DNA from: Apostichopus japonicus
Taxonomy: Eukaryota; Echinodermata; Holothuroidea; Aspidochirotida; Stichopodidae
Assembly (NCBI RefSeq): GCF_037975245.1
Contig: NC_092564.1
Span: 26,467,484 to 26,531,483, forward strand
Direction: 5' to 3'
Length of the DNA: 64,000 bases
Numbering within the stretch: the first letter of the stretch is position 1; every line of letters starts with the position of its first letter. Of this stretch, positions 35,797 to 48,792 are shown in pieces. Under the pieces are notes generated by a model that did no database searches, was not told the origin of the DNA, and was given only the letters and a program-made list of their open reading frames with translations. A program made the position numbers and the translations under genes.

Positions 35797-38700
35797 AAAG
35801 AGTTCAAAAGAGTGAAGAAAAGATAATATCTGAATACAGAAGCATATAATGCAAACCACAAACATTGAAACTCAAATTTCTGATACTTTCCACAATGCAG
35901 ACTTCCATAAAATCCTTCTGAAAAGAGTACAGGGAAAAGTATAAAATTCTTAAAATAGGCTTGTCCTAAATAAGGCAAAAATCACAAAAGAACCTGTGCT
36001 TACTTCTTGAGTTTCACATGACCGAAGAAAATTTCCCAGTTGGTGAAGAGTTGGAAGAAAACTCGATGGCTGATCCTCATGGTGGGACTGAACACGATGG
36101 ACAGATTCTGTATGCTCATCTTGTTAACATCAGCCTAATTGAAACAAAAAAAATTACACTTAATTGTAAAACAGCATTTCATTACAAAAAGTTATGTTCC
36201 ATCTTCATTAGTTTTTATGGTTAAACGAATAGTCGTTTTTAAAACTCTTTTTCCCTCTCTGCACTTCCCATTTGTAAACACCCTATCATAGATCACATCA
36301 TGTCACCACCTGCATTCTCCATTTGCCTAGCTTTATAAAGAAAAACAAGAAACAAACGTGATATTTAAATACCAATTACTTACATGATCCAACACATGCA
36401 CTAAATGTATTATGATCCAGGAGAGTAAGGTGTAGTTACAAGTTGGCAAATCATTCAGGACTCCCAAGAACTCCTCAACCCTAAGATTATCGTTAGGTAC
36501 GGCTGTGTGAATACGAAACAAGGAAGGCAAAAGAAGAGTTCATCACCAAAGCAAATTTGTAAGTACTGCTGTCTTTTCTTGAATTTTCTCTCTGCTAGCA
36601 AATAGTGAAAGCTATAAACACCTAGCTGGCTGATTTTACTCAGTCAAGAACAAACAGTCTCTTCTGTTCACAGTAGTTCATCCCTTTAAAGGAGCTAGCT
36701 ACATTTACTTAAAGCAAGTCTTGTTTTACTTCCAGCTTATTTCTGCTCTGTGCACCAGTGTGATGTAGCTCGTTTTGCCAAAAAGACTGAGATCCACTCC
36801 TAAATAGTAGTGTCTTAGGACTCCTACTCGATCACAACACTCGATGACAATAACAACTTCATCATAGGTTTTCATATGTTAATATGGCTGGCTCTAAAAT
36901 GTATACTTAATGTGATAGTCTCCAACTAACAACCACATTGTCATGATTTGTGACAGCTTTGAGTGTTAATATAAGTGAGGATATAGCACACAACGACAAC
37001 ATTCAAAACTAGATGCACCAATAACTATTTAACGATGGGATTATAGCAAAACAGATTTGAGATTACACCTTTCGTTCCGCGTTATTCCTCACTGGTTCAC
37101 GTTAACCATATATTTCGACCCTCCACAGTGTCTGGGAATAGGTTTTGAACGATAGAATCAGCACAACAATCATTTTGGAAACTTTTACCGAATTTGGCAT
37201 GAATTTGCTGCAATACTGACGACCCTTAAAGGAAACCTACTCTTGTCTTCATCATTTTGTGCTGTAATATCTCAGTTTAAACAAAACTTTTTATAATTAC
37301 CTGATGCTTCTTCAAACCTTGAATTCAATTCTTGGGTTAGGACAGACTCTGGGAGCTCTCGTAGGTACTGCTTCAGCAATCCTGTTACCACGGTCACATC
37401 ATACTCTTTCAAATCCACACCACGTCCACTGTTGTAGGAATTCTTCAGTGCCTCTATTTTGGACTTGATGCCAGAAATTCGATAAATTCCAGGAGTGTCC
37501 AGTCCTGCACAGTTATTGCACAAAAAAAAATGTGAAGTGAACTCACACAAATTAATAGTGACACAGGTGCAAATGAGGAGACAAGTGAGTTAAGAACAAA
37601 GTAAGAGTTTGCTCACAAATTTACAAACATGCAAACAAGGACATTGGGTGGAGGATGTTCCAACAATCCCCAGCAAATTTTTAAACCATAACATCCACTT
37701 TTAATACATTCTCCAACACCTAGATATTCTACAGAAGGACCTCTGCAATTCCTGTTAATATTTACTTTGTTAACTTACCAAATCCTTCGACATGATCTAT
37801 GCACTCTCGGATGATCAAAGGAAGTTCTATACCATCCAGGGACTTTGACTGTTTCACAGCATCTTCTAACTCCACCCCAAAGATAGGTTTAACTTCCCGA
37901 GCTAAGAAAAATAGAATAAAAAGTAGAGTAAGTTACCTGCATGGTTTATAAACAGCACAACCATATTTGAAATCAAGCAAATTGCATCTTTATAAAATAG
38001 CCAACATATTCCAAAATTAACACACTTTCAAGTATATAGAATGGACCAGTATGATACAAATAAAAACAAGTAACAGTGTGTTGTATAAAGTCAGCATATT
38101 AACTAGATGTTAAGGATTCTGAAAATTATCGGTACAATTAGGAGAATTTTATGTACATTCTTTTAAACGTTATCTAACAATCCATGAAAGCAACTCACAC
38201 AGACGCTTCTGTACTTGTGCGACAGAGAGTTCACTGATTGTGTTTGACCGTGCCGCTCTCTGCTTCTGGCCGCCATCCTTGCTAAACTCATCTTTGTTCT
38301 TGGACTTCTTTTTAACGTCACCGCTGCCATTCCTCTCTCGTTTGGATTTGCTGGAGAAAGCAAACAACTTCCTTTTCTTCTTACTGTTGTTTCTGAAGTA
38401 AAAACAAACAAAAAGATAACAAATTTCAGGGTTTTTTAACACTCTTTATATATTAACTTATCATAAGTTAAAATGTAGAATTGGGTGTTCATCTTAATAC
38501 AGTAAATCAACAACAGGAATACGGATCTGGGAAGTTGTAAACAACTTTGCAAAGAGTAAAGAAACTATTGCTTATCTCAATATGAACCAATGGCTCAGGA
38601 TTACATGTTCGACACTCTACCAACGAAGCTATGCAGCCCTTTACACAGTTTCCTCACTTTTTGATTAATGACTCTCTGATCCTATAGTTATATTGTTGAA

Positions 38701-39531
38701 GGTGCATGTTCTGTCATAGAAAAAAAATAATGCATATGCACTACAAAAAACACTCTATTTGATGTATACTAGAAACTGGGTTTTACCACATCATCTATAC
38801 AATACATTTCTATCTCTTTTGCATACAACCAAAGCTCTCAAAGAAAAGAAACATGAAAAAGAATTGTCTTTAGAGTACAAGAGACACAAAATAATGACCC
38901 TGCCCTCCCTTACAACAGTGAACTTTTGTATGAATGATAACAACGAGAAGAGGCTAGACCATAAAAGGTACAGTACCTTTCATCTTCATCATCGGACAAA
39001 CTGCCAACCTTTTTGGAGTTCTTGCTTGGATACTCCAGTGTAGCAGAACTATGAGAACTCAGCTCCCCACGGGAAGACCATTTCTTCTGGCCCTTGTAGT
39101 CTTGCAAGGAAGAATTTTCTGCAGGTAAACAGACATTCAGTGTTAGCAATATGAAGCGACTGTGGACTCATCATATACTAGTTAGACCTAGGCTAAGCCC
39201 AGACTATACTAACTTACAAAGTGTAGACCTAAGTCTGTAAGAAAAAATGTTATCAGAAAATAACTGAGAGTTCACTGAATTGAGGCATTGGATTTTTAAC
39301 TACTGTTTGCCTGGTCTATCAGTTGGAACATACAGTAGGCTAGGCTGATCTCAACTTCCTGAATCCTAATCCAGGACTATACTGGCAGTACTGTGGACAC
39401 TGTAGGTGATTGAAGGAATTAACTTTCTTTGGGTGCAATTGATATAAAACTTAACTGAAAGGTTGAGATCATGCATCCTAAACATACTCACTTGATTTGT
39501 ATTTCTCATTTGCTGATTTCTCGCTTGACAT
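31209..39531 (-). CDS. RALBP1: RalA-binding protein 1 (RLIP76), RhoGAP domain protein
   Basis: Effector of Ral GTPases with GAP activity toward Cdc42/Rac, linked to endocytosis. Minus-strand coding exons: 39531-39492, 39118-38977, 38392-38199, 37901-37779, 37504-37301, 36502-36384, 36134-36004, 35616-35557, 35204-35119, 34969-34938, 34820-34764, 34084-33928, 33253-33002, 32770-32556, 32067-32005, 31496-31209; about 720 aa. RhoGAP spans about residues 125-318: KPIFGVELEDAV, GIYRISGIKSK (arginine finger near Arg175), LLKQYLRELPESVL, NYTLLSWIIIHL, IQNLSIVFSPT. The Ral-binding helical pair follows (LQFHESLLNKMHEDL and EEELWEVQRIVTQMKR), then coiled coil (ELTAKQEELKNIRSEL; EEELQAILKKLQEDNERLK) and a lysine-rich tail. 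The order matches human RALBP1 (655 aa). Exons 12-13 add about 135 disordered acidic residues. The junction between exons 35204-35119 and 34969-34938 needs a weak donor. Confidence 0.95.
33002..33253 (-). CDS. RALBP1: RALBP1 acidic low-complexity exon
   Basis: 84 codons rich in Glu, Pro and Val, ending in a run of GAA/GAG codons (EEEDEDEEEVEEEVEEEEE). With the preceding Ser/Asp-rich exon (34084-33928) it separates the Ral-binding region from the C-terminal coiled coil. Human RALBP1 has no comparable acidic stretch at this point. Donor GTAGGG is weak. Confidence 0.8.
35763..35789. repeat. Poly-T tract (27 nt)
   Basis: Uninterrupted T run in a RALBP1 intron (poly-A on the gene's strand). No SINE or LINE body is apparent beside it. 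Confidence 0.9.
38569..38639 (-). mobile_element. Degraded tRNA-Thr-like sequence
   Basis: Minus strand reads GGGCTGCATAGCTTCGTTGG, then a TGT-type anticodon loop (ACATGTAATCC) and a decayed B box (GGTTCATATTGAG). Arm pairing is poor, so it is a pseudo-tRNA or SINE-head remnant in a RALBP1 intron. Confidence 0.35.
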
Positions 39532-41108
39532 ATTGATCGTCAGTGCTGCGACAATGACTAATTACCGTCTGACAAGGCTTTCAGTTCATTACTAATATTA
39601 TTACTAATACTAACGTTAGGCGAGAGTACGTAGTGCATAACATGTTACAAGCCTAACGTTCGAGTTCGTGAAGCGAGTAGGCCTGGCCTAAAGTTTCGGC
39701 AATTTTAATTTCAATCAAGTATTGAGGTCTGGTCACATCATTACAATAATAAAAGCTGTTTATTTTTATTTCGTGCGCCGCCGGATATTACTGTGTACAT
39801 ACATGCACTGCCCATGTTTGTTGTATTCGTGAGAACATCAGCCGCCGGTATGATGCAATTGCATTGTCTTTGGTATTCAATTACAAGAAAAGACAGTCCA
39901 AGGCGGGTAGTCTGTGATTACAAGGCACGATAGCATTTTCAACATACAGTAGTACAAAGGATTGCCAGAACTTTAATGTCAAACAGTTTGATAATCGGGA
40001 TGTGATAACATCCAAGTATTATGTTCGGGTTCTTGTCAGTCTGAGATACCGGTCTGAGTTTTTTTTCTACTCGGAATGTTTACATTAAATCACATATCAA
40101 GACAAAGGCAAAGTTAAAAATTACATGTGTTTGGTCTCACTGGCAGGCGTAGCCTAAATCAGTTGGTACTGCCGTTGGTTTTCTCTGATTGGACCTCGAA
40201 TGACTGTACATTACCGGTAGGTTCCCTACTTTTGCATTGTTTCCTTCGTCAACCTTAGGCTAGTGCAAAATTAGGTCTAGCCTAGCAAATTTATTTTATT
40301 AGGTTCAGTACCATGTTAACTAGCCTCCTGTCACTAAAAATACTAGCCTATGCCTATGGGTCCAATGTAACTCAAGACACCCATAGTTATGTACTACAGT
40401 CTTTTGGGCTATAGGCCTGGCTGTAAGCTATAAGTAGAATGGAGATTCATTGCTACCAAAATGCTTGGCCTGATAAATGTTACTCCTCAGTAAGCCCTAT
40501 CCATCTATAATGTTACACAGTTAAGAAATTTGTCTTGAAGATGTTGGGACTTTTCTTTTTACAAATTTTTATTAAATCAAAGGTCTATGTAAAGTTGTGA
40601 TACACACCTAACATAGTAATTTACATCAAGTACAGTACTGCTTTTAATTTTAAAATTTAGGTCTACTTTGCTCTTGTCTCACCTGTCACAATCTACATGA
40701 TAAGACTATACTAGTTTCCATCTTTATCCTTAAAATATTTCCTCTTGTGAATGCTCGTCACCTGCTATATGTTTGTAATGGTGTCGGTTTCAAGTTACTT
40801 TCCATTTTGTTTTGTAAGTTGGTCAAGTAAGTATCGTTGTTCTAAATACCATGCTGGACCACAATGGACAAAGGCTTCATAATAGTACCTTAGTAGCTTG
40901 TGCATAGTGCTTAGTGCATACAACAAGTTATATAGTAGGCCTCCTTTCAATGCACGTCATTATTAACATGAATAATAAATCATTGCAATGCATTCTTCCG
41001 ACAGTGGTAGCTGCCAGGCTATGATTTATGACTTGATTAATCCAATGTTCATTCATACTTAGTAAAGACTCCTAAATCCTATTGGTCCATTCAGGTCAGC
41101 TGACCGTG

Positions 41109-41131
41109 GTTAATCCTGTGAGTAACGCACG
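41109..41131 (+). repeat. Isolated arm of the foldback element
   Basis: GGTTAATCCTGTGAGTAACG and a further CAC match the right arm of the foldback at 41236-41401, about 130 bp upstream. It suggests a larger or nested copy of the same element. Confidence 0.6.
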
Positions 41132-41235
41132 GTAAAATTACGGGGCATCACTTTAATAAATCTTTGGTTATATGTAACCAAAAATGTTTTGTTTTATGAT
41201 TTTTCCCCCACACAAATTGTAGTGTATGAATGAAC

Positions 41236-41401
41236 GGGGTTAATCAACGGTCTAGCGTGCGTTACTCACATGATTAATGCACTCCGGGTGTTAATGCTAT
41301 CGCTGGATGCACTCGGGCTCCGCCCTCGTGCATCGCTTGCATTATCCCCCGATCGTGCATTAATCCTGTGAGTAACGCACGCTAGACCGTTGATTAACCC
41401 C
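41236..41401. mobile_element. 166-bp foldback element
   Basis: The outer 35 bp of each end are exact inverted repeats (GGGGTTAATCAACGGTCTAG then CGTGCGTTACTCACA). Pairing continues with few interruptions to a central stem GATGCACTCGGG/CCCTCGTGCATC, so nearly the whole element folds into one hairpin. No ORF. It is probably a small foldback or MITE; no clear target duplication is visible. Confidence 0.8.
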
Positions 41402-42430
41402 TTATTTTCCTATTAAGGTTTGTGTTGTAATATGAGGAACTTGACCTACAGTATTACAGTGAAGAATTGGATGCTCAAATTTTGCGTAGCAGTATCGAAG
41501 GCTCTAATGTTCAAAGGGCTTTAACATTAACTTTGTCAAGCTTTTACTAGGTTCATTCTTTTCAGTGAATGATTTGCGCGACCTCATACCGTGTACAGTA
41601 CATATGCAACTTTTTATCACATCATGTAGAAGTCTAAGATTCGGTAGCACTTTTAAGGCCTCAAATGTTTGTCTCTTAAAATAATTTGGATTCTGTGTTT
41701 AAAACTACTAAGCATCTTTGCACTCCCCTTCCCCCCCCCCCCTTCCCCAATTTTGCATACAGAAGCATTTGTGATGCAATGCTTGATAAATTATTCCCTG
41801 GTATGTGCTGTAAATATTCACTTTTGGATGTGACGTGTGCTGTAAGTTGCATACATGTGTATAGTATTTAACTGTACATGGAAATCCCCCTAACACCTCC
41901 AGTCTACAGTAGATACAATTTCATATGTCTGATGGATTTCTATTGTTTGGATGTTTGCTGTCACAAGTTTTTGTGCAATGTAATTTATGTATAAAATTTC
42001 TTTGGAACATATACTTCAAATGTATGTGTAGCATACAGAAGTATATATTGTACGTTAGTGTACATATCTCTAGATAGTAATTTGAGGTTTATTAATTTAT
42101 GTTCTGTATGTACCCAATGATATCTGTTACAGTACTTTGCACTGCATGGAGAATAATTAGTGTACAAAGTTTTGCATAGCAATTTTTGAAGTTCGTATAT
42201 GAACATTGGCTCTTATGAAATACTAGTACTGTATGGTTTCTGTGTATGAAAGCTGCTATGCGTCTTTGCACTTGTACAGTATATGCAATTTGCCCATTTT
42301 GCAAGGCATTTTGCGATGCGATACCATATGAATTAATCACTGAACAGACTGTATAGTACTTTGTTCTGTACAGTAGAGTTTGGCTAATTCACAGGTACAG
42401 TACTATACTGCAGTAAAATATGTTATACAT

Positions 42431-42802
42431 TTAAAGGCATTGAAGACTCGCCCCAAACTGCGTGCGGCCACCTGAAAAAGTTAACTTTCCGTTGCTTGCA
42501 AGTGATGTTTTGTTCGCGTTGCTACAAAATGCAGACAGTAATGAAACAGGATACCTTGTTATCTTAATAGCTGGACCTGAGATGTCCATCGCTCTATTGT
42601 TTGTACACTGTGCTGTGGGTATTGACCGCAGCTGTACAGTATGTACTGACTGTACACTAGTGTCTCATTACCGACGGTAGCAAGCTGTGTGTGTATTTTC
42701 TGGGATGGTGGTGTCTAACACTTCTGTTACACCTCATTCGAAACTAGGTCAGATTACCGGCATTAGACGTTTGTTTTTGCGCGAGTCTTTCACACCCTTT
42801 AA
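42431..42802. mobile_element. TTAA-flanked MITE, copy 2
   Basis: A 372-bp copy of the element at 21401-21764, in the same orientation, bounded by TTAA at 42431-42434 and 42799-42802. Its termini are better preserved: left TTAAAGGCATTGAAGACTCG, right inverted TTAAAGGGTGTGAAAGACTC. Internal differences are small indels, such as the loss of ATCG in the TTCTGGGATCGATGGTGG segment. Confidence 0.87.
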
Positions 42803-45800
42803 ACAGTACATGTACAGTTTTGAATCATACACTGTATGACACTGACAATACTGTCTGCTGTAGGCGTAGCTTAGAGCCTCAATAGTAAAATTATAGAAGT
42901 GGTAGAACCAAGTGCATACTGCACATAAAATCAGTACCCAGCAATTTTGTCAAAATAAATAACCTCTCTAGCTGTTAAAAGTCTCTTTGAAACTGATCAG
43001 CTAGGATACACAATGTTGCTACTGTATAGAGTTATTAATTCTGGCTAGTACTGTAAACAACTTTCTTTTAGAGAGTATAAAATTAATGCAGAATTGCTGG
43101 TAAGTGGAAAAATGTCCAGAATTAGAAGCATTTCATAAACTTTCTGGTTTTGAAACATTTCAGTATTTGTCAAATTATATTCAAAATAGTGAATCATGTG
43201 AATTTGTCATTTTGACACTTACAAAGCAAGTTTGTCTTTCAGAGTATTTGGTACCATTTAATATTATGCTTCATTTTGATTCACATTATAATACCAATGG
43301 TACATGGATGTTGTTTCGTACCAGTTTAGCTACAATACCCATTGGTGATGACTGGTGCTACTCTAGTTATAACAAAGAAGCTCTTCAGTAAATTTGATTT
43401 ATAAAAAATATTTATGTGATGTCAACTTTACTTTATTCCCGAATGGGTAACTGTATACAGGGTGCATAGAATATGTTAATAGTGTGCATGAAAATGTTAA
43501 AACAGACAAAGGAAAGTAAAATACGTGTTTACAAAATGACAAAGTTCTAAACCATCAGAACGGTAGTATCCGTTCACGAAATAAATAAAAAAAACACCTC
43601 ATGGTTAAAACTAAAATCCATGTTAAGGGGATGATTGTTTTTGCTGTGTTCATACACAAATTTAATACATGGTATGTATAATAATGTAACCATGCATGTA
43701 GGCTACAGTAGGTACTTTACATGGTTTGTTTTACAACGGTACATTGTTTCATCCCTCCACCTACACATACATGTGTGGTACTTAAGTTGTTGTAAACAAG
43801 GTTAAGTCAAGTGATAAAGTGTGTACATGTTTAGAAACGTACGCCTTGCTGTGTAGTAGTATACCTAGTATAATAACAGTGAGGAGTAGAGTAATGTTTT
43901 ACAATTGATCAATGCACTTGTGTTAGATGCATGAATTTCCCATGATTTCATAGTTTGCTTTCCTTATTCACAGACTGAAATGCATATCACTTTCAATGAA
44001 TATAATTGATTTTGTAAACCATGCAATAAGTTATATGATATATATATATACAGTGCTGTAGGAGAGGTCGCTGCTAATCCTACTGCATTAGTGCATTCTT
44101 CATTTCACTTTGTGCCTGCATACAAGTTGACTTATTTCGCAACAGCTTGTTATTAATCTGATAGGTTAGGAAGGCATACTTCATGCTGGTTGGTTGATGT
44201 GTACATAAGTGACATCTAGCCAAAATCCTAGCTTCTATTGGTACAGTACAGTAGCTCTGGCAAGATTACGATCTTGTTCTGATGTGATCAGTAACAAACA
44301 AGTTAAGTGAGAAAAGGTTCAAAATACATTCATGAATTTAATAAAGCAATAATAAAAAGATAATTTTAGCCCCATCCCAATAGTTTGCTCCCTCTTCAGT
44401 GACCCTACTGTACCTAAAGGCTATAGCATGAACAAGGCAGGGGGAGGAGGGGGGGGGGGACAGAGGGCTACACAAACATGAACAGTAAATTATTCTCTAA
44501 TCTAACTATATCTGTCAGCATGTATACTGTACTTCATCATCTCAGCAGTTTCATTGGATCCTTGTTCCAAGGAGGATGTGACTTCATATCTGCATCAAGT
44601 TACCGGATCTATCATCCATGACAAAGGTTTATTTTGAACCTTGGCATTCATTTACATTCCAGATGACTCACACACATGCACTGCTGTCTCAGTCCTATAC
44701 CGTAAACTGGCTACAAATTTCATATCAAGATATGGGAATGCTACATGATGCTACATTGATTAAGGAAATTTTAGTCATTTTGAAGAAAAACAAACCTTTC
44801 TGATAAATCTCAATTTGGGTTCCAGTTTCCATTCAATGTAGGATATTATTGTGATATGACGTGCATCTTTGGCTGCCACTTGAAACTATCCTTCTTTATG
44901 AATTGTGATGACATATTTAAACAATGATGTTTTGAGAAATGTTCTGCAGATTCTTGCTTGAGAAAAGAAGAGAAAATATTACTCTAAAAGAGGTAGCTGA
45001 AGCTAGAATGATTCATTGATTACGGCCAAGTTAGATGGATATTAATATATTGATTAAACATGTTTTTTTGCTTAACCTTGAATATTGTTTGTTATATCTA
45101 GTGCACAATACACAACAGTATGTGTGAACGACAACAGGAGGAATTTATTAACGCTTTCAGAATAAGAAGTGGAAATGTTCAAACATATTTTACATCAAAA
45201 AATGCATGTAATTTACTTCACTCCTCTTTTACCTGTCTCCATTCTACATATATGCACTAATATCTTTCAACAATTGGTAACATTTAAGCATTGTGCACCT
45301 CCTCGAGCCCTTCTCCCCCCACCCCCGCCCCCTCCAATCAATCTACTTCAGGGGTCAATATCCACTTCCTCTCCCTTTTCAATTCAACTTTTGTCGGCTA
45401 GGTGTAGATCTGAGTGCGTTCAGTATGTAGGGACAGGTAAGTACCGTTGTCCATAAATACCCAAACCAGCAAGTTTTGGTGAGTATGAAATAAAATCATA
45501 TTACTTTTGTTTCCCCTTCATTTCCACCTGTCTTTCCCCTTCTTTATTTATGAATTCCACATTAAAGATTTTACCACCGCACATCACCCTCCCCCCTCCC
45601 CCATTGACCCTTTCAGGTACTACCTCCCTTCCTCTCCATTCTAAATCTATTATATTCTATAAATTGCCAGTGAACCCCTACAATATTATAACCTAAAATA
45701 TTGGATTTTGGTAAACCAATCAAACATGAATTCATATGATATGTGCATATGTTACAACAATACCATGCATACAAATTGTTATTACTCATCCAACGATGAT

Positions 45801-48663
45801 GAATTCGTGTAGCATATTTATATCTAACATTTCCGCAACAAGTCCTCTTGTGAAACTGACATTCATAGCAAAACTTAAAGATCTTTTTCTGTTTGTTATT
45901 GGTTTTTAAATCTTTCATTAAATCTTGTCTGTGAATATCTTCTACCCCCTCGTCAGCTTTTGACTCATAAATCTCGTTCTACCCCACCTATGAGCCTTAT
46001 GACTTACCGTGCATTTATTCAGCTAAGGGAAGCGCTGATCAACGGCAGACTTCCTGATCATGCGCGTTGGACTCTCATTTGGATGGACAATCTAATTATG
46101 TATGCTCCCACAGCTACTTCCCGACGTCAACGGCTGCGTTCGGAATAAAGTCAACGGCAGACATCTTGGTTGTCAGCTGGGGAGGAATTTTAGTTATGTT
46201 TGTCATGCACTGTACAGTTACTATTGCAATACACTTTACTGTAATTGAGATTTGTTAATTTTAAGTCGGGTGGACGTTTCGAAAAAGGGAAAGAGATTCC
46301 ATCCATCTTTTGAAGAATAGGAAACTCTGAATCACAGACATGGAGTAAAAGATTGATTATTTATTTGGCTTTGAACATCGAGTGGTCGTTGTGAGGAAGA
46401 AAATTTGTGTAAGGAATTGAGTGGTTCTGTTGTGGATGTTAGGACCAATATCTTGTACAGCGGTTTGGTCACAGTAATGGCATTACCTTCGTGGCTAGTA
46501 TCAGTACTATTGTGTTTCTCGAGTGATGTGAGTTTTATAAGCTATCTTGTATTCTTTTGTGTCAAAACTTTATAAGCCATTATGTAATTTTATTTGAATA
46601 TTAGTTTAAAAATACGAATGGTCTAAGGTATTTTATATAGCTATCTTGCTGAGGATGTCAAAGCATCTGTACTTGCCTGACTTTCTCTTTTTTGTTTTAA
46701 CCAGCTTGTTTACAATTATTATTATACATCCATAACAACAGACTATTTTTGGGGTTGTTTTCTTACTAGGTTGGATACAGTTCTTTTTTGGAAATAAGTC
46801 AACAGTGAACTGATGACACATTTGTTTCTGCACACAGAAAATGTACCCAAAATTATTATTAAAGTCAGATGTAACATTCGTACATCTATATCAGAACCAC
46901 TGACTGTAAAGCAGTTTGGGATTGTTACAACTTACAAGAAAAAAATTAATTCTCAAAATGAAAGAATTATTACTTTGCACTAAAATTGGCAGTTTTTCTT
47001 TCTTCTTCTTTTTCTGCTTTAATGTCAAAGTGGTTCATTTCTCTACTTGAAACACCCCACCAGCAATCAAGTTTCCAAAACTTCAACTTTAAAAATAAGT
47101 ATTATAAAAAAAGTATTAAAAAAATATTTATATTCTAAGGATCTCCATAAAAAGTTCCATACATACAGTACGTGCCATACATACATGTCCTCCTTGCCAA
47201 AAGTGAACCTGAAGCTAACCAGTGTAATATCAAAGATTTATAACTTTACTACTAAAAATGTTTTTTATTTCTTTCTTTTTTCTTCTTCTTTTTCAAAATT
47301 TAAATTAAAGTTTCTATTTAAGTGGATTCATCAGAATTGTCAATATACTCATGTTCATTAGTATTGAATATAAGCTTTAATACTATCCCTGCAGTGAAAG
47401 TTATGAACAATACCTAATTTGATGTTAAAACAATGTTGTAAAAGGAAGCCAAGACAAAAAAAAATCTTCTTCTTTTTTGTAACTTTGCTTCTTTTGTCTG
47501 TCTGCATTTAAGACATCACTTCTTGTTTAAAGTTCACTCTCATCACAAAACATATGCTAAAATTGCAAAAAACGACATATATACAAGTAAATTGAAAATA
47601 AATATCACCAGGATGGCACTTAGATTACCTCTGAAACTACAGTAGTTCTATTCTAAAAAATGATTGATTAAATTATATATATTAAGTTAAGTCAATCATC
47701 AGGTATTTAAGTTAGTAACCTATCAAAGTATTTCTCCCATTCATGGCCTGTATAAAGACACAACTCATTGCTAACCCTCCATTGAAGATAAGTAATTATT
47801 TTGTAAAATTTGGTAATACTCTATTGTAAATTGTTCTGGGTTTTCTTTCCTTGCGTTGCCTCCTTTTTATCAAAGTTCTATAATCAGTCAATAAAAATTA
47901 TTCATTTGTGATAGGTTCAATTCCTGGTCTTGAAATTTGTCGTTCTTTCCTAATTTTGCTGGAATTGTCACGCATACAGATTCCTGTTAGTCCATAATTC
48001 ATGCTACTGGTATGGCAACTGAACATTATGTGTACACTGCAATTTAAGGGCACTCCTGTGGTGACATTACAAGGACAATATTATTATTACCAGTACTATC
48101 ACCACTGAATATGTAGCACTTCATACAGTAGTAAGTTGGGCGTGAAAATTATCGCAGCGAGATATCATGTCATTTCTTGTGGTATGCATGCAGTGGATAC
48201 CATAGCATACCAAGGGATAAGGACAGGGCACCCATCCTTGCCACAGGGAACAAACTCCCTTCTGCAGCTCCAATCCCCCCTCCCCTTTCTCCACTCCTTC
48301 TCGAACCACCTGACACCTGTTTCCTGGTACACCCATTTGTACATGTAAATAAAGACACCTTTTCCTTTCTGTTTCAGTGAAAAGCCAATGTATGGCAACT
48401 TGTATTTGAATGAATTAAATAAAAATTTGTTTACTTTTTGTAGTACGGTAAATTACAAAGGAATCTAGCTTATCATCCTCTTCTGATTACATTTGTTATG
48501 TGAATAAACTTCGAACAACATGAAAAGTGCACAAATAAAGGACGTTGGATTTTAGTGTTCCACATGTTCCTCTCTCCCTCTAAAGAAATTTATCATAAGA
48601 AAGAGAAATATCAGGCATATCAAACTTCAAATGAGCAATTTCTATTTGTTTCTTATTTCAGAG

Positions 48664-48792
48664 ATGTCTTCTGTGTGGATAAAGCCGACCCCCCTCCTCT
48701 GTCTGCATGGCAGTACCGGATGTGAGCAGTGGCGCACCCCTTATGGACAGGGATCCGAGTCATTCCAATCGGAGAAACTCCAAACACAGTAA
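48664..48792 (+). CDS. Upstream ORF overlapping the RUSC start
   Basis: A 42-residue ORF (MSSVWIKPTPLLCLHG...) begins two bases after the exon's acceptor (TTATTTCAG) and ends at TAA 790-792. It is out of frame and overlaps the first 86 nt of the RUSC CDS. It could lower translation of the main ORF. Whether it is translated depends on the unknown upstream exon. Confidence 0.4.
   Translation: MSSVWIKPTPLLCLHGSTGCEQWRTPYGQGSESFQSEKLQTQ

Larger units (their letters stand above)
39532..48661. other. Divergent intergenic region between RALBP1 and RUSC
   Basis: About 9 kb. The first few hundred bases beyond the RALBP1 ATG have more CpG and probably include its promoter. The rest is AT-rich, with many TACTGTAC/GTACAGTA words, a foldback element, a MITE copy and poly-C/poly-G runs. 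Non-coding first exon(s) of RUSC should lie here but cannot be placed. ORFs such as the 95-codon one at 43104-43391 show no recognisable domain. Confidence 0.5.

Noticed and set aside
42340-42420. Dense TACTGTAC/GTACAGTA words
   Set aside because: Common throughout the window; looks like a genome-wide word bias rather than a discrete regulatory site.
43104-43391. 95-codon ORF in the RALBP1-RUSC spacer
   Set aside because: AT-rich, no recognisable domain, no splice context and no leader; could be chance.
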